Assembly (NCBI RefSeq): GCF_009695765.1
Contig: NZ_VUNI01000010.1
Coordinates: 1-64,000, forward strand
DNA: 64,000 bases
DNA from: Roseburia porci
Lineage (GTDB): Bacteria; Bacillota; Clostridia; Lachnospirales; Lachnospiraceae
Reading direction: 5' to 3'
Shown: piece after piece, positions 27,397 to 37,334 of the stretch
Numbering within the stretch: the first letter of the stretch is position 1
Layout: each line of letters begins with the position of its first letter
Notes under the pieces: model-generated
What the model saw: the letters and a program-made list of their open reading frames with translations, nothing else
What the model was told of the DNA's origin: nothing
Databases searched by the model: none
Made by a program: the position numbers and the translations under genes

Positions 27397-29208
27397 TTAA
27401 TCCTCGTCCAGTTTCAGCACGCTCATGAATGCTTCCTGTGGAATCTCTACATTGCCGACCTGACGCATCCGCTTCTTACCTTCTTTCTGTTTTTCAAGAA
27501 GCTTTTTCTTACGTGAAATATCTCCACCATAACATTTTGCAAGGACGTCCTTACGCATAGCTTTGACGGTCTCTCTTGCAATGATCTTGCCGCCAACAGC
27601 AGCCTGGATTGGAATCTCAAACAAATGTCTCGGGATCTCTTCCTTTAATCTCTCGCACATTTTTCTTCCACGTTCATATGCACTTTCTTTAAATACGATA
27701 AAGGACAATGCATCCACCATTTCCTTATTGATCAGGATGTCCAGTTTTACAAGTTCTGAACGCTCATATCCCTTCATTTCATAATCAAAGGAAGCATATC
27801 CTCTGGAACGGGATTTTAATGCATCGAAAAAGTCATAAATAATCTCATTTAAAGGCATGTCATATTTGATCAGAGCACGTGTTGCCTCGATATAATCCAT
27901 GCTCTTATAGATTCCGCGCCGTTCCTGACAAAGAGTCATGATCGCACCGACATAATCGCTTGTGACCATAATCTCTGCTGATACATATGGTTCTTCCATG
28001 TATTCGATCTCAGATGGATCCGGCAGGTTCGACGGGTTTGTCAGTTCAATTACGTCTCCATTCGTCTTATGGACTTTATAGATAACACCCGGAGCCGTTG
28101 TTACAAGATCCAGATTGAATTCCCTTTCCAGTCGCTCCTGAATGATCTCCAGATGCAAAAGTCCAAGGAATCCGCATCGGAAACCAAATCCAAGTGCAAG
28201 TGAAGTCTCCGGCTCAAACTGAAGAGAAGCATCATTTACCTGAAGCTTTTCAAGTGCATCCCGAAGATCCGGATATTTGGCACTGTCTGCCGGATAGAGA
28301 CCGCAATATACCATCGGATTTACTTTTTTGTAGCCCGGAAGTGCCTCTTCGCATGGGCGTTCTACCTCCGTTACTGTATCACCGACACGGGTATCACGGA
28401 CATTTTTAATGCTTGCAGCAATATAACCGACCATGCCGGCACTCAGTTCGTCGCATGGGATAAACTGTCCGGCTCCAAAATATCCGACTTCCACTACATT
28501 GTCCTGTGCACCGGTTGCCATCATCCTGATGTTGGTTCCGACTTTTACCGTACCTTCCATCACACGGCAGAAAATAATAACACCTTTGTATGAATCATAG
28601 ATTGCATCAAAAATAAGCGCTTTTAAAGGGGCTTTCGGATCGCCCACAGGTGCAGGGATCTTCGCAACAATCTGTTCAAGCACATCATCAATATTAAGTC
28701 CGGTCTTGGCTGAAATTCTCGGTGCGTCCATCGCCTCGATCCCGATGACATCCTCAATCTCCTGTGCCACTTCATCCGGTCTGGCACTTGGAAGATCAAT
28801 CTTATTAATGACCGGCATAACATCCAGATTATGATCCATGGCAAGATAAACATTCGCAAGCGTCTGTGCTTCTACTCCCTGGGCGGCGTCCACTACAAGG
28901 ATTGCACCGTCACAGGCTGCCAGACTTCGGGAAACTTCATAGTTAAAATCCACATGTCCCGGTGTGTCTATCAGGTTAAAGATATATTCTTCACCGTCTT
29001 TGGCAGTATAAATAATACGCACGGCCTGAGACTTGATTGTAATTCCACGCTCACGTTCCAGATCCATATTATCCAGTACCTGTGCCTGCATCTCACGGCT
29101 TGTAAGTGTTCCGGTCTTCTCAATGATCCGGTCTGCAAGTGTGGACTTACCATGATCAATATGGGCTATAATACAAAAATTTCGAATTTTACTCTGATCT
29201 ATCGACAT
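27397..29208 (-). CDS. lepA: Elongation factor 4 (LepA)
   Basis: Translational GTPase. G motifs: AHIDHGKST (G1), RGITIKSQ (G2), DTPGHVDF (G3), NKIDLP (G4). EF-G-like domains and the LepA-specific C-terminus ([25 protein letters not shown]) follow. 603 residues, full length. ATG 29208 follows AGAGGAAAG. In the conserved gpr-spoIIP-lepA-hemW order. Confidence 0.97.
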   Translation of the reverse strand: MSIDQSKIRNFCIIAHIDHGKSTLADRIIEKTGTLTSREMQAQVLDNMDLERERGITIKSQAVRIIYTAKDGEEYIFNLIDTPGHVDFNYEVSRSLAACDGAILVVDAAQGVEAQTLANVYLAMDHNLDVMPVINKIDLPSARPDEVAQEIEDVIGIEAMDAPRISAKTGLNIDDVLEQIVAKIPAPVGDPKAPLKALIFDAIYDSYKGVIIFCRVMEGTVKVGTNIRMMATGAQDNVVEVGYFGAGQFIPCDELSAGMVGYIAASIKNVRDTRVGDTVTEVERPCEEALPGYKKVNPMVYCGLYPADSAKYPDLRDALEKLQVNDASLQFEPETSLALGFGFRCGFLGLLHLEIIQERLEREFNLDLVTTAPGVIYKVHKTNGDVIELTNPSNLPDPSEIEYMEEPYVSAEIMVTSDYVGAIMTLCQERRGIYKSMDYIEATRALIKYDMPLNEIIYDFFDALKSRSRGYASFDYEMKGYERSELVKLDILINKEMVDALSFIVFKESAYERGRKMCERLKEEIPRHLFEIPIQAAVGGKIIARETVKAMRKDVLAKCYGGDISRKKKLLEKQKEGKKRMRQVGNVEIPQEAFMSVLKLDED

Positions 29209-29283
29209 ATCTTTCCTCTCAATTCTCTTTACTACCCAGATATTATAAGGTAGAATTCCTCTTTTTTCAATTGAAAATTATCC

Positions 29284-30543
29284 CTAACGGGCAGTTCCTG
29301 TAAGCACTTTATCCAGAATATCCGCAAGCGGTTCCATTGCATTCATCGCCTCTTCCAGAGTATTGGTCTGCGCACCGACTTCAATCAGCATTGATTTCGG
29401 GCAAAAATGCATATTATACCGCCATGCTTTCAGATAGATTCTCCTTGTAAAATCCGGATAATACTCATTTGCTGCAAGCTGCATCTGAAAAGACAAAGCA
29501 AGATTCTGATCCAGATAAGGATTGGGGTAGCTTGCCAGCGTTCCAGTCGAAGTGGAATAACAAAGCCCGTTAAAAAACATGATCTTTGCCATTTGTTTGC
29601 CATTCTGTTCCGTTACCAGATGTGTGGTTTCCGCAATTCCGTCTCTGTGAAGATCAATTACGACCTGGATCGACGGATTATCATCCATAAGCTGCTGTAC
29701 TGCAGGAGCAGCGCAGGAATAGGCATAATCTCTGTCTGTATCATAGGTTTCCCTGTGATGCAGGACAGACCACCCATACTGCTGCGTCAAAAGGCTGGTC
29801 AGATAATCGCCCACTCCCACCACCGTCTGTGAAACATCTCCCGGAGCCGAATCCGCATACGCCTCCAGCGAATGCGTGTGATAGATCAGAATCTGCGGTC
29901 CCGCTGCCTGTTTATCCGCTGTCACATTTTCAGCTAACAGCTTATCCACATTCAATTGATCACTGTTTGTTGTTGTACTGGAATCGATCTGGTAAAACGT
30001 CTGCCGCAGATAATCAAAATCCCTCATCTGATCTATGGAATATGTCACCAGCTTTTCGTCCGCAGAAACCGTCTGCTGCACCTCTGCGTTTTCGTTCTCC
30101 TCCTGTGTATTTTGTACTTCTTCATTTTTTGCATCATTTAATTCATCGTCTGGTACTTTTGCATCATTTCCTGCAACTTTTGTCTCATTTTCTTCCAGCA
30201 TATGTACGATATCCGTATTTTCCTGCACAGCAAGATTTTCATATTTCATCTGTTCTTCCATTCCCGTCTCATAACGGATCTGCTCTTCCAAGTAGGAAAA
30301 AACAGGTAAAAAAGCGGTAAGCAGATCCTGATAACACGCACTTTCTTCTGCCTTATCCGCAGATGCAAGCTGTGGAACATAGAGACGCAGCACAGAATTA
30401 TAAAATTTGAGTGCAATGTCTGTCCTTGCCGTTTTGGCAAACGCACCGCCCCAACGATATCCGAGTATTCCAAGTATCAACAGATTTATCAATAAAAAAG
30501 GAAGAAGCCAGGGTATGCTCCTTCCCGTTCGACGTATCCTCAC
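29284..30543 (-). CDS. spoIIP: Stage II sporulation protein P
   Basis: Cell-wall amidase/endopeptidase that, with SpoIID and SpoIIM, thins septal peptidoglycan so the mother cell can engulf the forespore. It has a membrane anchor (about residues 12-29), an acidic Glu/Asn-rich linker (about 100-165), and the catalytic domain ILIYHTHSLEAY (His222, His224, Glu227) with VVIDLHRDG (His299). 419 residues. Start is GTG 30543 behind AGAGGTG. Placement next to gpr is conserved. Strong evidence that the organism forms spores. Confidence 0.94.
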   Translation of the reverse strand: MRIRRTGRSIPWLLPFLLINLLILGILGYRWGGAFAKTARTDIALKFYNSVLRLYVPQLASADKAEESACYQDLLTAFLPVFSYLEEQIRYETGMEEQMKYENLAVQENTDIVHMLEENETKVAGNDAKVPDDELNDAKNEEVQNTQEENENAEVQQTVSADEKLVTYSIDQMRDFDYLRQTFYQIDSSTTTNSDQLNVDKLLAENVTADKQAAGPQILIYHTHSLEAYADSAPGDVSQTVVGVGDYLTSLLTQQYGWSVLHHRETYDTDRDYAYSCAAPAVQQLMDDNPSIQVVIDLHRDGIAETTHLVTEQNGKQMAKIMFFNGLCYSTSTGTLASYPNPYLDQNLALSFQMQLAANEYYPDFTRRIYLKAWRYNMHFCPKSMLIEVGAQTNTLEEAMNAMEPLADILDKVLTGTAR

Positions 30544-30564
30544 TGAACATCACCTCTTCTGGCA

Positions 30565-31578
30565 TTATATGTTCCAGTCATCCTCCTTATTCCCCAAAAA
30601 AGCAATATTCAAAGCCTCTGATATTGTAAAACTCAGCTGTTTTACTGATTCATCAATGTTTTTGGGTGTCACAAACATTCCATGCAGCTGCGGTGACAGA
30701 ACTTCTCTTGCAAGCTCCTGTTTCTCGCTGTCTCCGAGCTCATCCAGATTATCTCCGAGATTTTTTAAAGTAGCAGACTCTCCCATTGCGCGGATCAGCG
30801 CACTCATCCCGTCGGCTACAATCGTTGCAGCATCCACAACTGTCGGTACGCCTACTGAAATCACCGGAACTCCGATGCTTTTCTCATTGATCGCATTTCT
30901 GTGATTTCCAACCCCGCTTCCCGGGTTAATCCCGGTATCTGACAACTGAATGGTTCTTCCAAGTCTTCTTGTATTTCTTGCTGCAAGCGCATCGATTACG
31001 ATCGCGAAATCCGGCTTGCTTTCTTTCACCACTCCGCGTATGATTTCAACCGTTTCCATTCCTGTCTGTGCCATCACGCCCGGAACAATTCCGCTGATGC
31101 TTCCGGTTTTCACATTTCCAAATGCATACTTTCCAAATTCCTGCAGCACATGACGCGTGATAAACATATTGTCAACCACTCTCGGACCAAGTGCATCCGG
31201 TGTTACTCCCCGGTTACCAAGTCCGACAACAAGCACAGCAACTTCAATCCCCTCGGTCAGATCCTCCAGGTTCTCTTTTTTCACCATTTTTTCCGGCAGA
31301 ATGCCTCTTATGATCTTTGCAAGTTCCATAGAGATCTCTCTGTGATAATCCTCATCATCTTCGGAAAGATTTTCTGCTTCCAGTGTAATATACCGCCCCT
31401 TTGGTTTTCCCATAGAATGTGCTGCATTCTCTGTTTCGATCACAACCGTGCTTACCGTCATTCCATACGGCTTCTTCTCTTCTAAAAAGCGTACCCCACG
31501 GACATCAATATGCTCTTCCTGCATCTTCTCCTGTGTCTCAAGGGCAAGATCAGTTCTTATCTCATATACATCTCCCAT
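30565..31578 (-). CDS. gpr: Spore protease GPR (germination endopeptidase)
   Basis: Degrades small acid-soluble spore proteins at germination; made as a zymogen that cleaves off its own propeptide. N-terminal RTDLALE is similar to the SASP-type cleavage site. The core is VLVVGLGNRGVTPDALGPRVV and IVIDALAARNTRRLGRTIQLSDTGI. I start at ATG 31578 (GGAGG 8-9 bases upstream), giving 337 residues; the 31-codon longer frame lacks a site. Normally expressed in the forespore; I could not identify a sigma-G promoter with confidence. Confidence 0.94.
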   Translation of the reverse strand: MGDVYEIRTDLALETQEKMQEEHIDVRGVRFLEEKKPYGMTVSTVVIETENAAHSMGKPKGRYITLEAENLSEDDEDYHREISMELAKIIRGILPEKMVKKENLEDLTEGIEVAVLVVGLGNRGVTPDALGPRVVDNMFITRHVLQEFGKYAFGNVKTGSISGIVPGVMAQTGMETVEIIRGVVKESKPDFAIVIDALAARNTRRLGRTIQLSDTGINPGSGVGNHRNAINEKSIGVPVISVGVPTVVDAATIVADGMSALIRAMGESATLKNLGDNLDELGDSEKQELAREVLSPQLHGMFVTPKNIDESVKQLSFTISEALNIAFLGNKEDDWNI

Positions 31579-31656
31579 AGCCTTTTCCTCCCTCAAATTC
31601 AACTTGAACACTATTTTGGTATTTCTTATAATTCCCAATTTTTTTTGAAATATGTA

Positions 31657-31685
31657 TTGACAGCCTGCCATGTTTGCCCTATTAT
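31657..31685 (+). promoter_or_regulatory. Sigma-A-type promoter of rpsT
   Basis: TTGACA, 17-base spacer, TATTAT, leaving a leader of roughly 85 bases before rpsT. Confidence 0.7.
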
Positions 31686-31777
31686 ATTCTAGTATGTTTA
31701 CATTGAATCGTCCGTGTCCGGCTTTAATGTAACAATCATGAACAATAACAATACATTATACGTTGGAGGTGTACAGA

Positions 31778-32041
31778 TTGGCTAACATTAAATCTGCAAA
31801 AAAAAGAATTTTAGTAACAGAGACAAAGGCTGCTAGAAATAAAGCAATCAGATCTGAGGTTAAAACATCTATTAAGAAAGTAGAAGCTGCTTGTGTTGCA
31901 AAAGACAAAGCTGCTGCTGAAGCTGCTTTAAAGAGCGCTACTTCTATCATCGAGAGTGCTTGCTCTAAAGGTGTTTACCACAAAAACAATGCAGCAAGAA
32001 AAGTTTCCCGTTTAACCAAACTTGTAAACGGTGTAGCATAA
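31778..32041 (+). CDS. rpsT: Ribosomal protein S20
   Basis: Basic small-subunit protein: LANIKSAKKRILVTETKAARNKAIRSEVKT and NAARKVSRLTKLVN. Start is TTG 31778, 7 bases after GGAGGT; a second in-frame TTG at 31763 lies inside the ribosome binding site and is rejected. 87 residues. A TTG start fits the known weak-start autoregulation of S20 in other bacteria. Low G+C codon use, with many AAA and GCT, typical of a highly expressed gene. Confidence 0.96.
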   Translation: MANIKSAKKRILVTETKAARNKAIRSEVKTSIKKVEAACVAKDKAAAEAALKSATSIIESACSKGVYHKNNAARKVSRLTKLVNGVA

Positions 32042-32081
32042 TTTCTGCATAAACAATTTATTTTTATCACCCTAAACATAC

Positions 32082-32118
32082 AAAGAACCAACAGTACCGT
32101 CATGCTGTTGGTTCTTTT
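32082..32118. terminator. Bidirectional terminator between rpsT and holA
   Basis: Stem AAGAACCAACAG/CTGTTGGTTCTT with a 10-base loop and seven T residues on the plus strand. The holA stop codon lies within it; on the minus strand the AAAGAACC side gives a weaker signal. Confidence 0.85.
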
Positions 32119-33101
32119 TTTGTTTCTCTGCTGTATTTTAAAATAAAAAGCTCTACTGCCATCTGGTCATTCATACGGCCGGTCTTCACGGACTCCTCCA
32201 AATCCACTCCGTCTTTGAGTGCCTGTTTCAGCTGTTCCACCTGAAATCCTCTTGCCTGGGCCTGATTTTTCCGCACCGCCCATTCCGGGCATCCAGCTTT
32301 CGCTGCAATATCCTTATTGGAAAATCCATGATTGGTCATCAGTTTTACTGTAAGGAGGATATGAAACTGTCTTGAGATCAGATACAATATACGCATTGCC
32401 GGCTCTTTTAACGCCAGCAGATCATAGTAAAGTTCCAACGCATGCGACTGTTTGTGCAATGCGATCGAATCCACCATTTCAAATATTTTATTGGAAATCT
32501 GTTCTGTCGTGATTGCCTCCACATCCTCTGTCTCGATCACATCTTTCTCAAGCGTATAACACAACAGCTTTTCCAGTTCCTTATCAATATTCTCCATATC
32601 CGTTCCGGTCTTTTCGGTAAAAAGCAAAAATGCATCCCGTGTAATCTTTTTACCTTCCCTGCGTATTCTTCCACCGATCCATTTTTCCAGAAGTGCATCG
32701 CTTTGTTTTCCAAATTCCACGGCTGTACCAATCTTCGAAACCGCCTTATACATCTTATTTCTCTTATCTACTTCATCTTCCACAAAAATAAAACATACCG
32801 ACGGCGCTGCATCCGCCATATAGGATGCAATATCCTCCGCCTGGTTTTTGAAAAATCCGCTTCCTTCGATCAATATCACTCTTCGGTCCGCAAAAAGCGG
32901 AAGGGTTTCCGCCAGATCGATGATCTCTTTCTGATTGATATCTTTCCCGGAAAACGTGGAAAAATTCATCGTATCCCCTTCTGTTGTCAGCGCATGGATC
33001 AGTTTGTCTTTGTACTGTTTTTTTAAATAGGCTTCTTCTCCATATAAAAGATATGCCTGTTTGAATTGTCCTGTTTTAATATCTTCATCAATTGTCTTCA
33101 T
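32100..33101 (-). CDS. holA: DNA polymerase III subunit delta
   Basis: Clamp-loader subunit that opens the sliding clamp. N-terminal YLLYGEEAYLKKQYKDKLI and domain II ending in RILYLISRQFHILLTVKLM, with the usual C-terminal WAVRKNQAQARGF. 333 residues, full length. Next to rpsT, as in Bacillus yqeN-rpsT, though convergent here. In Bacillus comEC lies upstream; here the transporter and nad genes intervene. Confidence 0.92.
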   Translation of the reverse strand: MKTIDEDIKTGQFKQAYLLYGEEAYLKKQYKDKLIHALTTEGDTMNFSTFSGKDINQKEIIDLAETLPLFADRRVILIEGSGFFKNQAEDIASYMADAAPSVCFIFVEDEVDKRNKMYKAVSKIGTAVEFGKQSDALLEKWIGGRIRREGKKITRDAFLLFTEKTGTDMENIDKELEKLLCYTLEKDVIETEDVEAITTEQISNKIFEMVDSIALHKQSHALELYYDLLALKEPAMRILYLISRQFHILLTVKLMTNHGFSNKDIAAKAGCPEWAVRKNQAQARGFQVEQLKQALKDGVDLEESVKTGRMNDQMAVELFILKYSRETKKEPTA

Positions 33102-33146
33102 AGGAACTATTCTATCATAAAATATCTTTTTTTAAAATCAAATCTG

Positions 33147-33155
33147 TGATATACT
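33147..33155 (+). promoter_or_regulatory. Possible extended -10 promoter of the amino-acid transporter
   Basis: TGATATACT reads as TG-A-TATACT; no convincing -35. It lies 9 bases before the ARG-box-like palindrome. Confidence 0.4.
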
Positions 33156-33163
33156 TCTTTCGC

Positions 33164-33177
33164 TGCATAGTTATGCA
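33164..33177 (+). promoter_or_regulatory. ARG-box-like operator in front of the amino-acid transporter
   Basis: TGCATAGTTATGCA is a perfect 6+6 palindrome that fits the ArgR pattern TG-N-AT-4-AT-N-CA and closely resembles the box at argC (TGCATAATTATACA). It sits between the probable -10 and the ribosome binding site. Confidence 0.55.
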
Positions 33178-33193
33178 AAAAAGGAGATATTTT

Positions 33194-34723
33194 ATGAAAC
33201 CAATGAAAAAAGTTTTTCTATCCATTCTCATTCTCACAGCTGCTGTTCTGATGTGCTGTGGATGCTCTGTTTCAAAAGATCAAAGCAGCTCCACAGAATC
33301 AGCTTCGATCAGCTCTGTGGATGATCTTTCCGGAAAGAGGATCGGTGTGCAGCTTGGCACGACCGGAGATCTGTATTGTACAGACTATGAAAAGGACGGA
33401 TCCGGAACCGTCGTTGAACGTTACAACAAAGGTGCCGATGCGATCCAGGCGCTCCGTCAGGGCAAAATTGACTGTGTCGTAATCGATGAGCAGCCTGCAA
33501 TCAAGTTTGTGGAGCAAAATGATGGCATCCGCATACTCGACGAAGAGTTTACGAATGAAGACTATGCGTTCGTTCTTTCCAAAGACAACACCACTCTTCT
33601 GGATCAGATCAATCAGGCATTAGACGAACTGAAAGCAGACGGAACGATCGAAAGCATCGAAAAAAACTGGGTAGGTGCAGAATCCGAACTTGGAAAATCC
33701 CCTTACGAAAAGAAGGATGTTGACCGGAGCAATGGTACAATCACCATCGGTACCAATGCCGAATTTCCGCCATATGAAAGCTATTCAGATGGACAGATTG
33801 TTGGTATTGATATCGACATCTTGCAGGCAGTCTGCGATAAGCTTGGCATGGATCTGCAAATTGAAGATATGGCATTTGATTCCATCATTACTGCTGTAAC
33901 CTCCGGAAAAGTTGATGTCGGTGCCTCCGGCTTTACCATTACAGAAGAGCGCAAAAAAAATGTCAATTTTACAGAAAGCTACACCACCTCGAAACAGGTT
34001 ATTATTGTAAAAGATACTTCTGCGCAGAACTCCAGACTCAGCTTTGCAGATAAGCTCAAACAGAGTTTTATTGACAATGACAATTATCAGTATCTGCTCA
34101 AAGGTCTTGGGAATACACTTCTCATTACGCTTTTTGCAATCATCATTGGTATCCTGTTCGGCTTTCTGATTGCAATCGTCCGGACAAGTCATGACCGAAA
34201 CGGCAGTCTGCCTCTGTTAAACGGAATCTGCCGCCTGTATCTTACCATCATCCGCGGAACACCAGTCATGGTACAGCTGCTTATCATTTATTACGTAATA
34301 CTTGCCAATATCAATACAAGCAAAATTCTGGTAGCGGTTGTCGCATTTGGATTAAATTCAGCCGCTTACGTTGCAGAAATTGTGCGTTCCGGCATTATGG
34401 CAGTTGATATCGGACAGTTTGAGGCTGGAAGAAGTCTTGGATTAAATTACAGCCAGACAATGCGTTCCATCATTCTGCCTCAGGCTATTAAAAACATTCT
34501 TCCGGCACTTTGCAATGAATTTATCAGTCTGTTAAAAGAGACCTCAATCAGTGGATACATCGGACTTATGGATCTTACTAAAGGTGGAGATATCATCCGG
34601 AGTACAACCTTCCAGGCCATGATTCCACTCATCTCTGTCGCCATTATCTATCTGGTTATGGTAGTCGGACTCAGCAAAATTGTTGGAATACTGGAAAGGA
34701 AGTTAAGAAATAATGAACGATAA
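33194..34723 (+). CDS. Amino-acid ABC transporter: binding protein fused to permease, binding domain apparently circularly permuted
   Basis: A lipoprotein-type signal (Cys24 in LMCCGC) is followed by a segment (about 42-165) that matches the second lobe of family 3 binding proteins: [17 protein letters not shown] to [16 protein letters not shown]. Only then comes first-lobe sequence (about 184-275): [32 protein letters not shown]. The usual order is reversed. The permease follows from about 290 ([17 protein letters not shown], then the [15 protein letters not shown] coupling loop). ATG 33194 with AAAGGAGA gives 509 residues; the longer frame is rejected. Overlaps the ATPase gene by 11 bases. 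Substrate is probably a polar or basic amino acid; the upstream ARG-box-like site suggests arginine, by inference. Confidence 0.85.
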   Translation: MKPMKKVFLSILILTAAVLMCCGCSVSKDQSSSTESASISSVDDLSGKRIGVQLGTTGDLYCTDYEKDGSGTVVERYNKGADAIQALRQGKIDCVVIDEQPAIKFVEQNDGIRILDEEFTNEDYAFVLSKDNTTLLDQINQALDELKADGTIESIEKNWVGAESELGKSPYEKKDVDRSNGTITIGTNAEFPPYESYSDGQIVGIDIDILQAVCDKLGMDLQIEDMAFDSIITAVTSGKVDVGASGFTITEERKKNVNFTESYTTSKQVIIVKDTSAQNSRLSFADKLKQSFIDNDNYQYLLKGLGNTLLITLFAIIIGILFGFLIAIVRTSHDRNGSLPLLNGICRLYLTIIRGTPVMVQLLIIYYVILANINTSKILVAVVAFGLNSAAYVAEIVRSGIMAVDIGQFEAGRSLGLNYSQTMRSIILPQAIKNILPALCNEFISLLKETSISGYIGLMDLTKGGDIIRSTTFQAMIPLISVAIIYLVMVVGLSKIVGILERKLRNNER

Positions 34724-35486
34724 GATAACACAAGACAATTCTTCCGGCAACGAACCGGACATTATCCTGGAAGTAAAAGATCTCCACAAATCTTTTGGAG
34801 ACCATGAGGTATTAAAGGGCATCTCCACCACGATCCGCCGTGGCGATGTCCTTGCACTGATCGGACCTTCCGGTTGTGGAAAATCCACTTTTTTACGTTC
34901 CCTGAATCTTTTGGAAACACCAACGTCCGGTCAGGTTTTGTTTGAGGGAACCGATCTCACCTCTCCTACAGTCAATATCAATCATGTACGTGAAAAGATC
35001 GGGATGGTATTTCAGCAGTTCAACCTGTTTCCAAACAAAACAATTCTTGAAAATATTACACTTGCACCTGTCACATTAGGGAAAAAATCCAAACGTGAAG
35101 CCGAAGCACAGGCTTTTGCATTATTGGAGCGTATCGGTTTGAAAGACAAGGCTTCCTCCTATCCTTCCCAGCTCTCGGGAGGGCAGAAACAGCGCATCGC
35201 CATCGTCCGTTCCCTTGCCATGGATCCGGACATTATTCTGTTTGATGAACCTACTTCTGCATTAGACCCGGAAATGGTCAAGGAAGTACTTTCTGTTATG
35301 CAGGAGCTTGCAGAATCCGGAATGACAATGGTAGTTGTAACACATGAAATGGGGTTTGCAAGAGAAGTTGCCAACCGGGTGATGTTTATCAATGAAGGAA
35401 TCATTCAGGAAGAAAATACCCCGGAACAGATTTTTTCTGCTCCGAAAAATCCAAGACTTCGTGAATTTTTAAGCAAAGTCCTGTAA
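34713..35486 (+). CDS. Amino-acid ABC transporter ATP-binding protein (GlnQ/ArtM type)
   Basis: Energizes the fused binding-protein/permease encoded just upstream. Walker [11 protein letters not shown]-loop [13 protein letters not shown], signature LSGGQKQR, Walker [16 protein letters not shown]-loop [12 protein letters not shown]. The PAAT-family pattern FPNKT and THEMGFA marks polar amino-acid importers. 257 residues. Start ATG 34713 overlaps the end of the permease by 11 bases, suggesting coupled translation. Confidence 0.93.
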   Translation: MNDKITQDNSSGNEPDIILEVKDLHKSFGDHEVLKGISTTIRRGDVLALIGPSGCGKSTFLRSLNLLETPTSGQVLFEGTDLTSPTVNINHVREKIGMVFQQFNLFPNKTILENITLAPVTLGKKSKREAEAQAFALLERIGLKDKASSYPSQLSGGQKQRIAIVRSLAMDPDIILFDEPTSALDPEMVKEVLSVMQELAESGMTMVVVTHEMGFAREVANRVMFINEGIIQEENTPEQIFSAPKNPRLREFLSKVL

Positions 35487-35506
35487 ATTTACTCATTACT
35501 TCACAC

Positions 35507-35553
35507 AAAAAACTGCGGCATGAGATATGAAAAATCCCATGCCGCAGTTTTTT
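35507..35553. terminator. Bidirectional terminator between the transporter and nadA
   Basis: Long stem AAAAAACTGCGGCATG/CATGCCGCAGTTTTTT around a 13- to 15-base loop. T-runs exist on both strands, serving the converging operons. Confidence 0.85.
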
Positions 35554-36469
35554 AACCGCCAAGTTCAACCATCCGGTGAATACATTTTCCTGCTCCATCC
35601 ATAATATTCTGTGGAAGAACAATTTCTTCTCCTCCATTACCTTTCAGGCAATGATAAATATCCATCAGGGTTGTCACTTTCATATTCATACAGGTCAGCT
35701 GTACTGCAAGCGGATAAAACTGTTTATCCGGACATTCAAATTGCAGATGTTCCACAATGCTGTTCTCCGTGCCGATTATAAATTCCTGACTCTTGGATTT
35801 TCTTGCAAAATCCATAATTCCGGTTGTCGACCCAACATAATCTGCCAGCTGTACCACTTCTTTTCTGCACTCCGGATGCACCAGTACCAAAGCGTCCGGA
35901 TGTTTTTTCTTTGCCCGCTCCACATCCTGAGGCGTTACAACAAGGTGCCTTGGACAGCCTCCTCTGTAAAACGCAAATTTTTTTTCCGGAATCCTGTCTG
36001 CAACATAACTTCCAAGGTTCGGGTCCGGAATAAATAAAATCTTGTCCTGCTCCAACGCTCTGCAGATCTTTTCTGCCGACGATGACGTCACACAGACATC
36101 ACATTCTGTTTTAAGTTCTGAAGTCGTGTTAATATATGCAACTACCGCATACCCCGGATGTTCCTCTTTTAATCTGCGAAGCTCTTCTAAACTCATCTGT
36201 TCTGCCATCGGGCAGCCTGCCTGTGGATTGGCAAGCCATACCCGTTTCCTGGGGCTTAATATCTTGCAGGTCTCGGCCATAAAACGAACCCCGCACATGA
36301 TCACACCCGACGCATCGCTTTTAGAAGCCTGAACACTCAGTCCATACGAATCTCCCATATAATCCGCCACTTCAAGGATCTCCTGTCCCTGATACGCATG
36401 TGCTAAAATGCATACGTTCTGTTCTTTTTTCATACGCAGGATTTCCTGCTGGATCTCTTGTATTGTCAT
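35552..36469 (-). CDS. nadA: Quinolinate synthase A
   Basis: [4Fe-4S] enzyme condensing iminoaspartate (from NadB) with DHAP to quinolinate. Three cluster cysteines are visible in MAETCKILSP, CDVCVTSS/HPECRKEV region and the C-terminal VQLTCMNM segment. ILAHAYQGQEILEVADYMGDS is the family start. ATG 36469 has AAAGGAAA in front, giving 305 residues; the longer frame from 36493 overlaps nadC without a site. Third gene of nadB-nadC-nadA. Confidence 0.94.
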   Translation of the reverse strand: MTIQEIQQEILRMKKEQNVCILAHAYQGQEILEVADYMGDSYGLSVQASKSDASGVIMCGVRFMAETCKILSPRKRVWLANPQAGCPMAEQMSLEELRRLKEEHPGYAVVAYINTTSELKTECDVCVTSSSAEKICRALEQDKILFIPDPNLGSYVADRIPEKKFAFYRGGCPRHLVVTPQDVERAKKKHPDALVLVHPECRKEVVQLADYVGSTTGIMDFARKSKSQEFIIGTENSIVEHLQFECPDKQFYPLAVQLTCMNMKVTTLMDIYHCLKGNGGEEIVLPQNIMDGAGKCIHRMVELGG

Positions 36470-36482
36470 ACTGCTTTTCCTT

Positions 36483-37334
36483 TCACACTGCATGAAGATT
36501 TTTCATGGAAATATCCAGAATCGGTGCCGAATGGGTAAGTGCGCCACTCGAAACATAATCCACACCAATCTCACGGATTTTTTTAATATTTTCCCTGGTA
36601 ATATTTCCGGAACATTCCGTCTTTGCACGGCCGTTGATCAGATCTATCGCCTGCTTCATCGTATCCGGAGTCATATTGTCAAGCATAATAATATCTGCGC
36701 CAGCTTCTGCAGCCTCTTTCACCTGCTCTAAAGTCTCCACTTCTACTTCAATCTTACGCACAAACGGTGCGTATGCCTTTGCCATCTGAATCGCTTTTGT
36801 AACGCTTCCGGCAGCGCCAATGTGGTTATCCTTTAAAAGAACGCCATCGGAAAGATTGTATCTGTGATTCTGACCTCCACCGACACGCACTGCATACTTT
36901 TCAAAAATACGACAGTTCGGTGTTGTTTTTCGGGTATCAAGAAGTGTTACGCTGCTTCCTTTTAACAGTTCCACTACTTCATGTGTATAGGTAGCGATTC
37001 CACTCATTCTCTGCAGATAGTTTAAAGCCACGCGTTCACCGGATAAAAGAACCCGGATATCTCCGGTCACGACTGCAAGCAGCTGCCCTTTTTTTACTGC
37101 ATCACCATCTGCACATTGAAACTCAATCTGCGTATCCTCATCCAGAAGTTCAAATGTTCTCGCATACACATCAAGCCCCGCAATGATTCCATCCTGCTTT
37201 GCAATCAGATCCACGCTTCCCTTCTGTGCTTTCGGCATTACCGCATTGGTAGATACATCTTCACTCGTAATATCTTCCTCCAATGCCATCTGAATCAGTT
37301 TGTCCGCATGCAGTTTCATTGTTATTGTATTCAT
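36483..37334 (-). CDS. nadC: Quinolinate phosphoribosyltransferase
   Basis: Converts quinolinate and PRPP to nicotinate mononucleotide. Motifs: RVALNYLQRMSGIATYT, LLDTRKTTPNCRIFEKYAVRVGGGQNHRYNLSDGVL (key basic residues within), IEVEVETLEQ, IMLDNM. 283 residues, full length. Its ATG overlaps the nadB stop (ATGA), so the two are translationally coupled. Confidence 0.96.
   Translation of the reverse strand: MNTITMKLHADKLIQMALEEDITSEDVSTNAVMPKAQKGSVDLIAKQDGIIAGLDVYARTFELLDEDTQIEFQCADGDAVKKGQLLAVVTGDIRVLLSGERVALNYLQRMSGIATYTHEVVELLKGSSVTLLDTRKTTPNCRIFEKYAVRVGGGQNHRYNLSDGVLLKDNHIGAAGSVTKAIQMAKAYAPFVRKIEVEVETLEQVKEAAEAGADIIMLDNMTPDTMKQAIDLINGRAKTECSGNITRENIKKIREIGVDYVSSGALTHSAPILDISMKNLHAV

Noticed and set aside
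31763-31777. Upstream TTG as the rpsT start
   Set aside because: It overlaps the GGAGGT ribosome binding site; the TTG at 31778 has correct spacing and matches the S20 N-terminus.
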